Assembly: GCA_963920705.1 (NCBI GenBank)
Contig: OY987230.1
Span: 372,001 to 436,000 of the forward strand
Source: Odiellus spinosus
Taxonomy: Eukaryota; Arthropoda; Arachnida; Opiliones; Phalangiidae
Length of the DNA stretch: 64,000 nucleotides
Direction: 5' to 3'
The translations under genes were made by a program, and so were the position numbers. Shown here piece by piece: positions 14,301 through 28,400 of this stretch. Position 1 is the stretch's first letter, and each line of letters starts with the position of its first letter. Below the pieces are notes generated by a model. That model had not been told where the DNA came from. It saw nothing but the letters and a program-made list of their open reading frames with translations, and searched no databases.

Positions 14301-17300
14301 GGTCTTAATTTTGTCTAAATCGCTTAAAAATCAAAAGTTTTGTGTCCATTTGAATCCAATAATCTTGGATTTTTAAGCGTTTTTGCTTAATTTTAACCAA
14401 TTTTATATTTGTCACAATTTTGTAATTTAGACAAAACCAAAGTCATTCGAAAGAGCAATTAATGGACAGTCAAAATAATAAGAGTTTTCAAAAATCCGTT
14501 GAAAAACAAGAAAAATATGGCCAATACAAGAAATCATAGAATATCAAAATAGTCAAATTTCAGATTTTCAAAATTCGCTTTTTGATATTAGATGTTTTTT
14601 GAATTGTCCATATTTTCCATGTTTTTCAACGGATTTTCCAAAACTCTTGTTTTTTAGATAGACCAATATTTGATCTTTCGAGTGGTCTCAATTTTGTCTA
14701 AATCGCTTAAAATTCAAAAGTTTTGTGTTCATTTGAATCCAATAATCTTGGATTTTTAAGCGTTTTTGCTTAATTTTAACCAATTTTATATTTGTCACAA
14801 TTTTGCAATTTAGACAAAACCAAAGTCATTCGAAAGAGCAATTAATGGACAGTCTATATAATAAGAGTTTTCAAAAATCCGTTGAAAAACAAGAAAAATG
14901 TGGACAATTCAAGAAATCATAGAATATCAAAATAGTCAAATTTCAGATTTTCAAAATTCGCTTTTTGATATTAGATGTTTTTTGAATTGGCCATATTTTT
15001 CTTGTTTTTCAACGGATTTTTGAAAACTATTGTTTTTTAGATAGACCAAAGTTTGGTCTTTCGAGTGGTCTTAATTTTGTCTAAATCGCTTAAAATTCAA
15101 AAGTTTTGTGTCCATTTGAATCCAATAATCTTGGATTTTTAAGCGTTTTTGCTTAATTTTAACCAATTTTATATTTGTCACAATTTTGCAATTTAGACAA
15201 AACCAAAGTCATTCGAAAGAGCAATTAATGGACAGTCTAAATAATAAGAGTTTTCAAAAATCCGTTGAAAAACAAGAAAAATATGGCCAATTCAAGAAAT
15301 CATAGAATATCAAAATAGTCAAATTTCAGATTTTCAAAATTCGCTTTTTGATATTAGATGTTTTTTGAATTGTCCATATTTTCCATGTTTTTCAACGGAT
15401 TTTCCAAAACTCTTGTTTTTTTAGATAGAGCAATATTTGCTCTTTCGAGTGGTCTTAATTTTGTCTAAATCGCTTAAAAATCAAAAGTTTTGTGTCCATT
15501 TGAATCCAATAATCTTGGATTTTTAAGCGTTTTTGCTTAATTTTAACCAATTTTATATTTGTCACAATTTTAGAATTTAGACAAAACCAAAGTCATTCGA
15601 AAGAGCAATTAATGGACAGTTTAAATAATAAGAGTTTTCAAAAATCCGTTGAAAAACAAGAAAAATGTGGACAATTCAAGAAATCATAGAATATCAAAAT
15701 AGTCAAATTTCAGATTTTCAAAATTCGCTTTTTGATATTAGATGTTTTTTGAATTGGCCATATTTTTCTTGTTTTTCAACGGATTTTTGAAAACTCTTAT
15801 TATTAAGACTGTCCATTAATTGCTCTTTCGAATGACTTTGTTTTTGTCTAAATTGCAAAATTGTGACAAATATAAAATTGGTTAAAATTAAGTAAAAACG
15901 CTTAAAAATACAAGATTATTGGATTCAAATGGACACAAAACTTTTGATTTTTAAGCGATTTAGACAAAATTAAGACCACTCGAAAGAGCAAATATTGGTC
16001 TATCTGAAAATCAAGAGTTTTGGAAAATCCGTTGAAAAACATGGAAACTATGGACAATTCAAAAAACATCTAATATCAAAAAGCGAATTTTGAAAATCTG
16101 AAATTTGACTATTTTGATATTCTATGATTTCTTGAATTGGCCATATTTTTCTTCTTTTTCAACGGATTTTCCAAAACTATTGTTTTTTAGATAGACCAAA
16201 ATTTGGTCTTTCGAGTGGTCTTAATTTTGTCTAAATCGCTTAAAAATCAAAAGTTTTGTGTCCATTTGAATCCAATAATCTTGGATTTTTAAGCGTTTTT
16301 GCTTAATTTTAACCAATTTTATATTTGTCACAATTTTGCAATTTAGACAAAACCAAAGTCATTCGAAAGAGCAATTAATGGACAGTTTAAATAATAAGAG
16401 TTTTCAAAAATCCGTTGAAAAACATGGAAACTATGGACAATTCAAAAAACATCTAATATCAAAAAGCGAATTTTGAAAATCTGAAATTTGACTATTTTGA
16501 TATTCTATGATTTCTTGAATTGGCCATATTTTTCTTGTTTTTCAACTGATTTTCCAAAACTATTGTTTTTTAGATAGACCAAAATTTGGTCTTTCGAGTG
16601 GTCTTAATTTTGTCTAAATCGCTTAAAATTCAAAAGTTTTGTGTCCATTTGAATCCAATAATCTTGGATTTTTAAGCGTTTTTGCTTAATTTTAACCAAT
16701 TTTATATTTGTCACAATTTTGCAATTTAGACAAAACCAAAGTCATTCGAAAGAGCAATTAATGGACAGTCTAAATAATAAGAGTTTTCAAAAATCCGTTG
16801 AAAAACAAGAAAAATGTGGACAATTCAAGAAATCATAGAATATCAAAATAGTCAAATTTCAGATTTTCAAAATTCGCTTTTTGATATTAGATGTTTTTTG
16901 AATTGGCCATATTTTTCTTGTTTTTCAACGGATTTTTGAAAACTCTTATTATTAAGACTGTCCATTAATTGCTCTTTCGAATGACTTTGTTTTTGTCTAA
17001 ATTGCAAAATTGTGACAAATATAAAATTGGTTAAAATTAAGCAAAAACGCTTAAAAATCCAAGATTATTGGATTCAAATGGACACAAAACTTTTGAATTT
17101 TAAGCGATTTAGACAAAATTAAGACCACTCGAAAGACCAAATTTTGGTCTATCTAAAAAACAAGAGTTTTGGAAAATCCGTTGAAAAACATGGAAAATAT
17201 GGACAATTCAAAAAACATCTAATATCAAAAAGCGAATTTTGAAAATCTGAAATTTGACTATTTTGATATTCTATGATTTCTTGAATTGGCCATATTTTTC

Positions 17301-20300
17301 TTGTTTTTCAACGGATTTTTGAAAACTCTTATTATTTAGACTGTCCATTAATTGCTCTTTCGAATGACTTTGGTTTTGTCTAAATTGCAAAATTGTGACA
17401 AATAAATATAAAATTGGTTAAAATTAAGCAAAAACGCTTAAAAATCCAAGATTATTGGATTCAAATGGACACAAAACTTTTGAATTTTAAGCGATTTAGA
17501 CAAAATTAAGACCACTCGAAAGACCAAATTTTGGTCTATCTAAAAAACAATAGTTTTGGAAAATCCGTTGAAAAACAAGAAAAATATGGCCAATTCAAGA
17601 AATCATAGAATATCAAAATAGTCAAATTTCAGATTTTCAAAATTCGCTTTTTGATATTAGATGTTTTTTGAATTGTCCATATTTTCCATGTTTTTCAACG
17701 GATTTTTGAAAACTCTTATTATTTAAACTGTCCATTAATTGCTCTTTCGAATGACTTTGGTTTTGTCTAAATTGGAAAATTGTGACAAATATAAAATTGG
17801 TTAAAATTAAGCAAAAACGCTTAAAAATCCAAGATTATTGGATTCAAATGGACACAAAACTTTTAATTTTTAAGCGATTTAGACAAAATTAAGACCACTC
17901 GAAAGACCAAATTTTGGTCTATCTAAAAAACAAGAGTTTTGGAAAATCCGTTGAAAAACAAGAAAAATATGGCCAATTCAAGAAATCATACAATATCAAA
18001 ATAGTCAAATTTCAGATTTTCAAAATTCGCTTTTTGATATTAGATGTTTTTTGAATTGTCCATATTTTCCATGTTTTTCAACGGATTTTCCAAAACTCTT
18101 GTTTTTTAGATAGAGCAATATTTGCTCTTTCGAGTGGTCTTAATTTTGTCTAAATCGCTTAAAAATCAAAAGTTTTGTGTCCATTTGAATCCAATAATCT
18201 TGGATTTTTAAGCGTTTTTGCTTAATTTTAACCAATTTTATATTTGTCACAATTTTGCAATTTAGACAAAACCAAAGTCATTCGAAAGAGCAATTAATGG
18301 ACAGTCTAAATAATAAGAGTTTTCAAAAATCCGTTGAAAAACAAGAAAAATGTGGACAATTCAAGAAATCATAGAATATCAAAATAGTCAAATTTCAGAT
18401 TTTCAAAATTCGCTTTTTGATATTAGATGTTTTTTGAATTGTCCATATTTTCCATGTTTTTCAACGGATTTTCCAAAACTCTTGTTTTTTAGATAGAGCA
18501 ATATTTGCTCTTTCGAGTGGTCTTAATTTTGTCTAAATCGCTTAAAAATCAAAAGTTTTGTGTCCATTTGAATCCAATAATCTTGGATTTTTAAGCGTTT
18601 TTGCTTAATTTTAACCAATTTTATATTTGTCACAATTTTGCAATTTAGACAAAACCAAAGTCATTCGAAAGAGCAATTATTGGACAGTTTAAATAATAAG
18701 AGTTTTCAAAAATCCGTTGAAAAACAAGAAAAATGTGGACAATTCAAGAAATCATAGAATATCAAAATAGTCAAATTTCAGATTTTCAAAATTCGCTTTT
18801 TGATATTAGATGTTTTTGAATTGGCCATATTTTTCTTGTTTTTCAACGGATTTTTGAAAACTCTTATTATTAAGACTGTCCATTAATTGCTCTTTCGAAT
18901 GACTTTGTTTTTGTCTAAATTGCAAAATTGTGACAAATATAAAATTGGTTAAAATTAAGCAAAAACGCTTAAAAATCCAAGATTATTGGATTCAAATGGA
19001 CACAAAACTTTTGATTTTTAAGCGATTTAGACAAAATTAAGACCACTCGAAAGAGCAAATATTGGTCTATCTGAAAATCAAGAGTTTTGGAAAATCCGTT
19101 GAAAAACATGGAAACTATGGACAATTCAAAAAACATCTAATATCAAAAAGCGAATTTTGAAAATCTGAAATTTGACTATTTTGATATTCTATGATTTCTT
19201 GAATTGGCCATATTTTTCTTGTTTTTCAACGGATTTTCCAAAACTATTGTTTTTTAGATAGACCAAAATTTGGTCTTTCGAGTGGTCTTAATTTTGTCTA
19301 AATCGCTTAAAAATCAAAAGTTTTGTGTCCATTTGAATCCAATAATCTTGGATTTTTAAGCGTTTTTGCTTAATTTTAACCAATTTTATATTTGTCACAA
19401 TTTTGCAATTTAGACAAAACCAAAGTCATTCGAAAGAGCAATTAATGGACAGTCTAAATAATAAGAGTTTTCAAAAATCCGTTGAAAAACAAGAAAAATA
19501 TGGCCAATTCAAGAAATCATAGAATATCAAAATAGTCAAATTTCAGATTTTCAAAATTCGCTTTTTGATATTAGATGTTTTTTGAATTGTCCATATTTTC
19601 CATGTTTTTCAACGGATTTTTGAAAACTCTTATTATTAAGACTGTCCATTAATTGCTCTTTCGAATGACTTTGTTTTTGTCTAAATTGCAAAATTGTGAC
19701 AAATATAAAATTGGTTAAAATTAAGCAAAAACGCTTAAAAATCCAAGATTATTGGATTCAAATGGACACAAAACTTTTGATTTTAAGCGATTTAGACAAA
19801 ATTAAGACCACTCGAAAGAGCAAATATTGGTCTATCTGAAAATCAAGAGTTTTGGAAAATCCGTTGAAAAACATGGAAAATATGGACAATTCAAAAAACA
19901 TCTAATATCAAAAAGCGAATTTTGAAAATCTGAAATTTGACTATTTTGATATTGTATGATTTCTAGAATTGGCCATATTTTTCTTGTTTTTCAACGGATT
20001 TTCCAAAACTATTGTTTTTTAGATAGACCAAAATTTGGTCTTTCGAGTGGTCTTAATTTTGTCTAAATCGCTTAAAATTCAAAAGTTTTGTGTCCATTTG
20101 AATCCAATAATCTTGGATTTTTAAGCGTTTTTGCTTAATTTTAACCAATTTTATATTTGTCACAATTTTGCAATTTAGACAAAACCAAAGTCATTCGAAA
20201 GAGCAATTAATGGACAGTCTAAATAATAAGAGTTTTCAAAAATCCGTTGAAAAACAAGAAAAATGTGGACAATTCAAGAAATCATAGAATATCAAAATAG

Positions 20301-20346
20301 TCAAATTTCAGATTTTCAAAATTCGCTTTTTGATATTAGATGTTTT

Positions 20347-23300
20347 TTGAATTGTCCATATTTTCCATGTTTTTCAACGGATTTTCCAAAACTCTTGTTT
20401 TTTAGATAGAGCAATATTTGCTCTTTCGAGTGGTCTTAATTTTGTCTAAATCGCTTAAAAATCAAAAGTTTTGTGTCCATTTGAATCCAATAATCTTGGA
20501 TTTTTAAGCGTTTTTGCTTAATTTTAACCAATTTTATATTTGTCACAATTTTGCAATTTAGACAAAACCAAAGTCATTCGAAAGAGCAATTAATGGACAG
20601 TTTAAATAATAAGAGTTTTCAAAAATCCGTTGAAAAACAAGAAAAATGTGGACAATTCAAGAAATCATAGAATATCAAAATAGTCAAATTTCAGATTTTC
20701 AAAATTCGCTTTTTGATATTAGATGTTTTTTGAATTGGCCATATTTTTCTTGTTTTTCAACGGATTTTTGAAAACTCTTATTATTAAGACTGTCCATTAA
20801 TTGCTCTTTCGAATGACTTTGTTTTTGTCTAAATTGCAAAATTGTGACAAATATAAAATTGGTTAAAATTAAGTAAAAACGCTTAAAAATCCAAGATTAT
20901 TGGATTCAAATGGACACAAAACTTTTGATTTTTAAGCGATTTAGACAAAATTAAGACCACTCGAAAGAGCAAATATTGGTCTATCTGAAAATCAAGAGTT
21001 TTGGAAAATCCGTTGAAAAACATGGAAACTATGGACAATTCAAAAAACATCTAATATCAAAAAGCGAATTTTGAAAATCTGAAATTTGACTATTTTGATA
21101 TTCTATGATTTTTTGAATTGGCCATATTTTTCTTGTTTTTCAACGGATTTTCCAAAACTATTGTTTTTTAGATAGACCAAAATTTGGTCTTTCGAGTGGT
21201 CTTAATTTTGTCTAAATCGCTTAAAAATCAAAAGTTTTGTGTCCATTTGAATCCAATAATCTTGGATTTTTAAGCGTTTTTGCTTAATTTTAACCAATTT
21301 TATATTTGTCACAATTTTGCAATTTAGACAAAACCAAAGTCATTCGAAAGAGCAATTAATGGACAGTTTAAATAATAAGAGTTTTCAAAAATCCGTTGAA
21401 AAACATGGAAAATATGGACAATTCAAAAAACATCTAATATCAAAAAGCGAATTTTGAAAATCTGAAATTTGACTATTTTGATATTGTATGATTTCTTGAA
21501 TTGGCCATATTTTTCTTGTTTTTCAACGGATTTTCCAAAACTCTTGTTTTTTAGATAGAGCAATATTTGCTCTTTCGAGTGGTCTTAATTTTGTCTAAAT
21601 CGCTTAAAAATCAAAAGTTTTGTGTCCATTTGAATCCAATAATCTTGGATTTTTAAGCGTTTTTGCTTAATTTTAACCAATTTTATATTTGTCACAATTT
21701 TGCAATTTAGACAAAACCAAAGTCATTCGAAAGAGCAATTAATGGACAGTTTAAATAATAAGAGTTTTCAAAAATCCGTTGAAAAACAAGAAAAATGTGG
21801 ACAATTCAAGAAATCATAGAATATCAAAATAGTCAAATTTCAGATTTTCAAAATTCGCTTTTTGATATTAGATGTTTTTTGAATTGGCCATATTTTTCTT
21901 GTTTTTCAACGGATTTTTGAAAACTCTTATTATTAAGACTGTCCATTAATTGCTCTTTCGAATGACTTTGTTTTTGTCTAAATTGCAAAATTGTGACAAA
22001 TATAAAATTGGTTAAAATTAAGTAAAAACGCTTAAAAATCCAAGATTATTGGATTCAAATGGACACAAAACTTTTGATTTTTAAGCGATTTAGACAAAAT
22101 TAAGACCACTCGAAAGAGCAAATATTGGTCTATCTGAAAATCAAGAGTTTTGGAAAATCCGTTGAAAAACATGGAAACTATGGACAATTCAAAAAACATC
22201 TAATATCAAAAAGCGAATTTTGAAAATCTGAAATTTGACTATTTTGATATTCTATGATTTTTTGAATTGGCCATATTTTTCTTGTTTTTCAACGGATTTT
22301 CCAAAACTATTGTTTTTTAGATAGACCAAAATTTGGTCTTTCGAGTGGTCTTAATTTTGTCTAAATCGCTTAAAAATCAAAAGTTTTGTGTCCATTTGAA
22401 TCCAATAATCTTGGATTTTTAAGCGTTTTTGCTTAATTTTAACCAATTTTATATTTGTCACAATTTTGCAATTTAGACAAAACCAAAGTCATTCGAAAGA
22501 GCAATTAATGGACAGTTTAAATAATAAGAGTTTTCAAAAATCCGTTGAAAAACATGGAAAATATGGACAATTCAAAAAACATCTAATATCAAAAAGCGAA
22601 TTTTGAAAATCTGAAATTTGACTATTTTGATATTGTATGATTTCTTGAATTGGCCATATTTTTCTTGTTTTTCAACGGATTTTCCAAAACTATTGTTTTT
22701 TAGATAGACCAAAATTTGGTCTTTCGAGTGGTCTTAATTTTGTCTAAATCGCTTAAAATTCAAAAGTTTTGTGTCCATTTGAATCCAAGAATCTTGGATT
22801 TTTAAGCGTTTTTGCTTAATTTTAACCAATTTTATATTTGTCACAATTTTGCAATTTAGACAAAACCAAAGTCATTCGAAAGAGCAATTAATGGACAGTC
22901 TAAATTATAAGAGTTTTCAAAAATCCGTTGAAAAACAAGAAAAATATGGCCAATTCAAGAAATCATAGAATATCAAAATAGTCAAATTTCAGATTTTCAA
23001 AATTCGCTTTTTGATATTAGATGTTTTTTGAATTGTCCATATTTTCCATGTTTTTCAACGGATTTTCCAAAACTCTTGTTTTTTAGATAGAGCAATATTT
23101 GCTCTTTCGAGTGGTCTTAATTTTGTCTAAATCGCTTAAAAATCAAAAGTTTTGTGTCCATTTGAATCCAATAATCTTGGATTTTTAAGCGTTTTTGCTT
23201 AATTTTAACCAATTTTATATTTGTCACAATTTTGCAATTTAGACAAAACCAAAGTCATTCGAAAGAGCAATTAATGGACAGTTTAAATAATAAGAGTTTT

Positions 23301-25256
23301 CAAAAATCCGTTGAAAAACAAGAAAAATGTGGACAATTCAAGAAATCATAGAATATCAAAATAGTCAAATTTCAGATTTTCAAAATTCGCTTTTTGATAT
23401 TAGATGTTTTTTGAATTGGCCATATTTTTCTTGTTTTTCAACGGATTTTTGAAAACTCTTATTATTAAGACTGTCCATTAATTGCTCTTTCGAATGACTT
23501 TGTTTTTGTCTAAATTGCAAAATTGTGACAAATATAAAATTGGTTAAAATTAAGTAAAAACGCTTAAAAATCCAAGATTATTGGATTCAAATGGACACAA
23601 AACTTTTGATTTTTAAGCGATTTAGACAAAATTAAGACCACTCGAAAGAGCAAATATTGGTCTATCTGAAAATCAAGAGTTTTGGAAAATCCGTTGAAAA
23701 ACATGGAAACTATGGACAATTCAAAAAACATCTAATATCAAAAGGCGAATTTTGAAAATCTGAAATTTGACTATTTTGATATTCTATGATTTCTTGAATT
23801 GGCCATATTTTTCTTGTTTTTCAACGGATTTTCCAAAACTATTGTTTTTTAGATAGACCAAAATTTGGTCTTTCGAGTGGTCTTAATTTTGTCTAAATCG
23901 CTTAAAAATCAAAAGTTTTGTGTCCATTTGAATCCAATAATCTTGGATTTTTAAGCGTTTTTGCTTAATTTTAACCAATTTTATATTTGTCACAATTTTG
24001 CAATTTAGACAAAACCAAAGTCATTCGAAAGAGCAATTAATGGACAGTTTAAATAATAAGAGTTTTCAAAAATCCGTTGAAAAACATGGAAAATATGGAC
24101 AATTCAAAAAACATCTAATATCAAAAAGCGAATTTTGAAAATCTGAAATTTGACTATTTTGATATTGTATGATTTCTTGAATTGGCCATATTTTTCTTGT
24201 TTTTCAACGGATTTTCCAAAACTATTGTTTTTTAGATAGACCAAAATTTGGTCTTTCGAGTGGTCTTAATTTTGTCTAAATCGCTTAAAATTCAAAAGTT
24301 TTGTGTCCATTTGAATCCAATAATCTTGGATTTTTAAGCGTTTTTGCTTAATTTTAACCAATTTTATATTTGTCACAATTTTGCAATTTAGACAAAACCA
24401 AAGTCATTCGAAAGAGCAATTAATGGACAGTTTAAATAATAAGAGTTTTCAAAAATCCGTTGAAAAACAAGAAAAATATGGCCAATTCAAGAAATCATAG
24501 AATATCAAAATAGTCAAATTTCAGATTTTCAAAATTCGCTTTTTGATATTAGATGTTTTTTGAATTGTCCATATTTTCCATGTTTTTCAACGGATTTTCC
24601 AAAACTCTTGTTTTTTAGATAGACCAAAATTTGGTCTTTCGAGTGGTCTTAATTTTGTCTAAATCGCTTAAAAATCAAAAGTTTTGTGTCCATTTGAATC
24701 CAATAATCTTGGATTTTTAAGCGTTTTTGCTTAATTTTAACCAATTTTATATTTGTCACAATTTTGCAATTTAGACAAAACCAAAGTCATTCGAAAGAGC
24801 AATTAATGGACAGTTTAAATAATAAGAGTTTTCAAAAATCCGTTGAAAAACAAGAAAAATGTGGACAATTCAAGAAATCATAGAATATCAAAATAGTCAA
24901 ATTTCAGATTTTCAAAATTCGCTTTTTGATATTAGATGTTTTTTGAATTGGCCATATTTTTCTTGTTTTTCAACGGATTTTTGAAAACTCTTATTATTAA
25001 GACTGTCCATTAATTGCTCTTTCGAATGACTTTGTTTTTGTCTAAATTGCAAAATTGTGACAAATATAAAATTGGTTAAAATTAAGTAAAAACGCTTAAA
25101 AATCCAAGATTATTGGATTCAAATGGACACAAAACTTTTGATTTTTAAGCGATTTAGACAAAATTAAGACCACTCGAAAGAGCAAATATTGGTCTATCTG
25201 AAAATCAAGAGTTTTGGAAAATCCGTTGAAAAACATGGAAACTATGGACAATTCAA
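20347..25256. repeat. Local higher-order repeats of 3 and 4 units
   Basis: A block of units recurs in fixed order. Plus cores at anchors 20900, 22049, 23581 and 25113 all carry the variant aagtaaaaacgc in place of aagcaaaaacgc, and each is followed by ggaaactatggacaattc. Most of the preceding minus cores have the agagcaatatttgctct form. Spacing is 1149 bp (3 x 383), then 1532 and 1532 (4 x 383); the longer period has one extra minus core. A related isolated copy lies at anchor 15919. This is a recent, local higher-order amplification. Confidence 0.85.
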
Positions 25257-25325
25257 AAAACATCTAATATCAAAAAGCGAATTTTGAAAATCTGAAATTT
25301 GACTATTTTGATATTCTATGATTTC

Positions 25326-25464
25326 TTGAATTGGCCATATTTTTCTTGTTTTTCAACGGATTTTCCAAAACTATTGTTTTTTAGATAGACCAAAATTTGG
25401 TCTATCTAAAAAACAAGAGTTTTGGAAAATCCGTTGAAAAACATGGAAAATATGGACAATTCAA
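25326..25464. repeat. Collapsed core: 139-bp near-perfect palindrome
   Basis: The core here is 139 bp instead of 314. A minus-type arm (25326-25394) meets the reverse complement of the same type of arm (25396-25464) at base 25395, inside the motif agaccaaaatttggtct. The asymmetric centre and one inner arm are absent. The distance between flanking plus anchors (25113 and 25704) is 591, which is 766 minus 175, so exactly 175 bp is missing and the rest of the lattice is intact. This fits a deletion or template switch at the local palindrome. The product could fold into a hairpin of about 69 bp. Confidence 0.9.
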
Positions 25465-28400
25465 AAAACATCTAATATCAAAAAGCGAATTTTGAAAATC
25501 TGAAATTTGACTATTTTGATATTCTATGATTTCTTGAATTGGCCATATTTTTCTTGTTTTTCAACGGATTTTTGAAAACTCTTATTATTTAGACTGTCCA
25601 TTAATTGCTCTTTAGAATGACTTTGGTTTTGTCTAAATTGCAAAATTGTGACAAATATAAAATTGGTTAAAATTAAGCAAAAACGCTTAAAAATCCAAGA
25701 TTATTGGATTCAAATGGACACAAAACTTTTGAATTTTAAGCGATTTAGACAAAATTAAGACCACTCGAAAGACCAAATTTTGGTCTATCTAAAAAACAAT
25801 AGTTTTGGAAAATCCGTTGAAAAACAAGAAAAATATGGCCAATTCAAGAAATCATACAATATCAAAATAGTCAAATTTCAGATTTTCAAAATTCGCTTTT
25901 GATATTAGATGTTTTTTGAATTGTCCATATTTTCCATGTTTTTCAACGGATTTTCCAAAACTCTTGTTTTTTAGATAGACCAAAATTTGATCTTTCGAGT
26001 GGTCTTAATTTTGTCTAAATCGCTTAAAAATCAAAAGTTTTGTGTCCATTTGAATCCTATAATCTTGGATTTTTAAGCGTTTTTGCTAATTTTAAACAAT
26101 TTTATATTTGTCACAATTTTGCAATTTAGACAAAACCAAAGTCATTCGAAAGAGCAATTAATGGACAGTTTAAATAATAAGAGTTTTCAAAAATCCGTTG
26201 AAAAACATGGAAAATATGGACAATTCAAAAAACATCTAATATCAAAAAGCGAATTTTGAAAATCTGAAATTTGACTATTTTGATATTGTATGATTTCTTG
26301 AATTGGCCATATTTTTCTTGTTTTTCAACGGATTTTCCAAAACTATTGTTTTTTAGATAGACCAAAATTTGGTCTTTCGAGTGGTCTTAATTTTGTCTAA
26401 ATCGCTTAAAATTCAAAAGTTTTGTGTCCATTTGAATCCAATAATCTTGGATTTTTAAGCGTTTTTGCTTAATTTTAACCAATTTTATATTTGTCACAAT
26501 TTTGCAATTTAGACAAAACCAAAGTCATTCGAAAGAGCAATTAATGGACAGTCTAAATAATAAGAGTTTTCAAAAATCCGTTGAAAAACAAGAAAAATAT
26601 GGAAAATTCAAGAAATCTTAGAATATCAAAATAGTCAAATTTCAGATTTTCAAAATTCGCTTTTTGATATTAGATGTTTTTTGAATTGTCCATATTTTCC
26701 ATGTTTTTCAACGGATTTTCCAAAACTCTTGTTTTTTAGATAGAGCAATATTTGCTCTTTCGAGTGGTCTTAATTTTGTCTAAATCGCTTAAAAATCAAA
26801 AGTTTTGTGTCCATTTGAATCCAATAATCTTGGATTTTTAAGCGTTTTTGCTTAATTTTAACCAATTTTATATTTGTCACAATTTTGCAATTTAGACAAA
26901 ACCAAAGTCATTCGAAAGAGCAATTAATGGACAGTCTAAATAATAAGAGTTTTCAAAAATCCGTTGAAAAACAAGAAAAATATGGCCAATTCAAGAAATC
27001 ATAGAATATCAAAATAGTCAAATTTCAGATTTTCAAAATTCGCTTTTTGATATTAGATGTTTTTTGAATTGTCCATATTTTCCATGTTTTTCAACGGATT
27101 TTTGAAAACTCTTATTACTAAGACTGTCCATTAATTGCTCTTTCGAATGACTTTGTTTTTGTCTAAATTGCAAAATTGTGACAAATATAAAATTGGTTAA
27201 AATTATGCAAAAACGCTTAAAAATCCAAGATTATTGGATTCAAATGGACACAAAACTTTTGATTTTTAAGCGATTTAGACAAAATTAAGACCACTCGAAA
27301 GAGCAAATATTGGTCTATCTGAAAATCAAGAGTTTTGGAAAATCCGTTGAAAAACATGGAAAATATGGACAATTCAAAAAACATCTAATATCAAAAAGCG
27401 AATTTTTAAAATCTGAAATTTGACTATTTTGATATTGTATGATTTCTAGAATTGGCCATATTTTTCTTGTTTTTCAACGGATTTTCCAAAACTATTGTTT
27501 TTTAGATAGACCAAAATTTGGTCTTTCGAGTGGTCTTAATTTTGTCTAAATCGCTTAAAATTCAAAAGTTTTGTGTCCATTTGAATCCAATAATCTTGGA
27601 TTTTTAAGCGTTTTTGCTTAATTTTAACCAATTTTATATTTGTCACGTTTTGGCAATTTAGACAAAACCAAAGTCATTCGAAAGAGCAATTAATGGACAG
27701 TCTAAATAATAAGAGTTTACAAAAATCCATTGAAAAACAAGAAGAATATGGCCAATTCAAGAAATCATAGAATATCAAAATAGTCAAATTTCAGATTTTC
27801 AAAATTCGCTTTTTGATATTAGATGTTTTTTGAATTGTCCATATTTTCCATGTTTTTCAACGGATTTTCCAAAACTCTTGTTTTTTAGATAGACCAAAAT
27901 TTGGTCTTTCGATTGGTCTTAATTTTGTCTAAATCGCTTAAAAATCAAAAGTTTTGTGTCCATTTGAATCCAATAATCTTGGATTTTTAAGCGTTTTTGC
28001 TTAATTTTAACCAATTTTATATTTGTCACAATTTTGAAATTTAGACAAAACCAAAGTCATTCGAAAGAGCAATTAATGGACAGTTTAAATAATAAGAGTT
28101 TTCAAAAATCCGTTGAAAAACATGGAAAATATGGACAATTCAAAAAACATCTAATATCAAAAAGCGAATTTTGAAAATCTGAAATTTGACTATTTTGATA
28201 TTCTATGATTTCTTGAATTGGCCATATTTTTCTTGTTTTTCAACGGATTTTTGAAAACTCTTATTATTTAGACTGTCCATTAATTGCTCTTTCGAATGAC
28301 TTTGGTTTTGTCTAAATTGCCAAAACGTGACAAATATAAAATTGGTTAAAATTAAGCAAAAACGCTTAAAAATCCAAGATTATTGGATTCAAATGGACAC

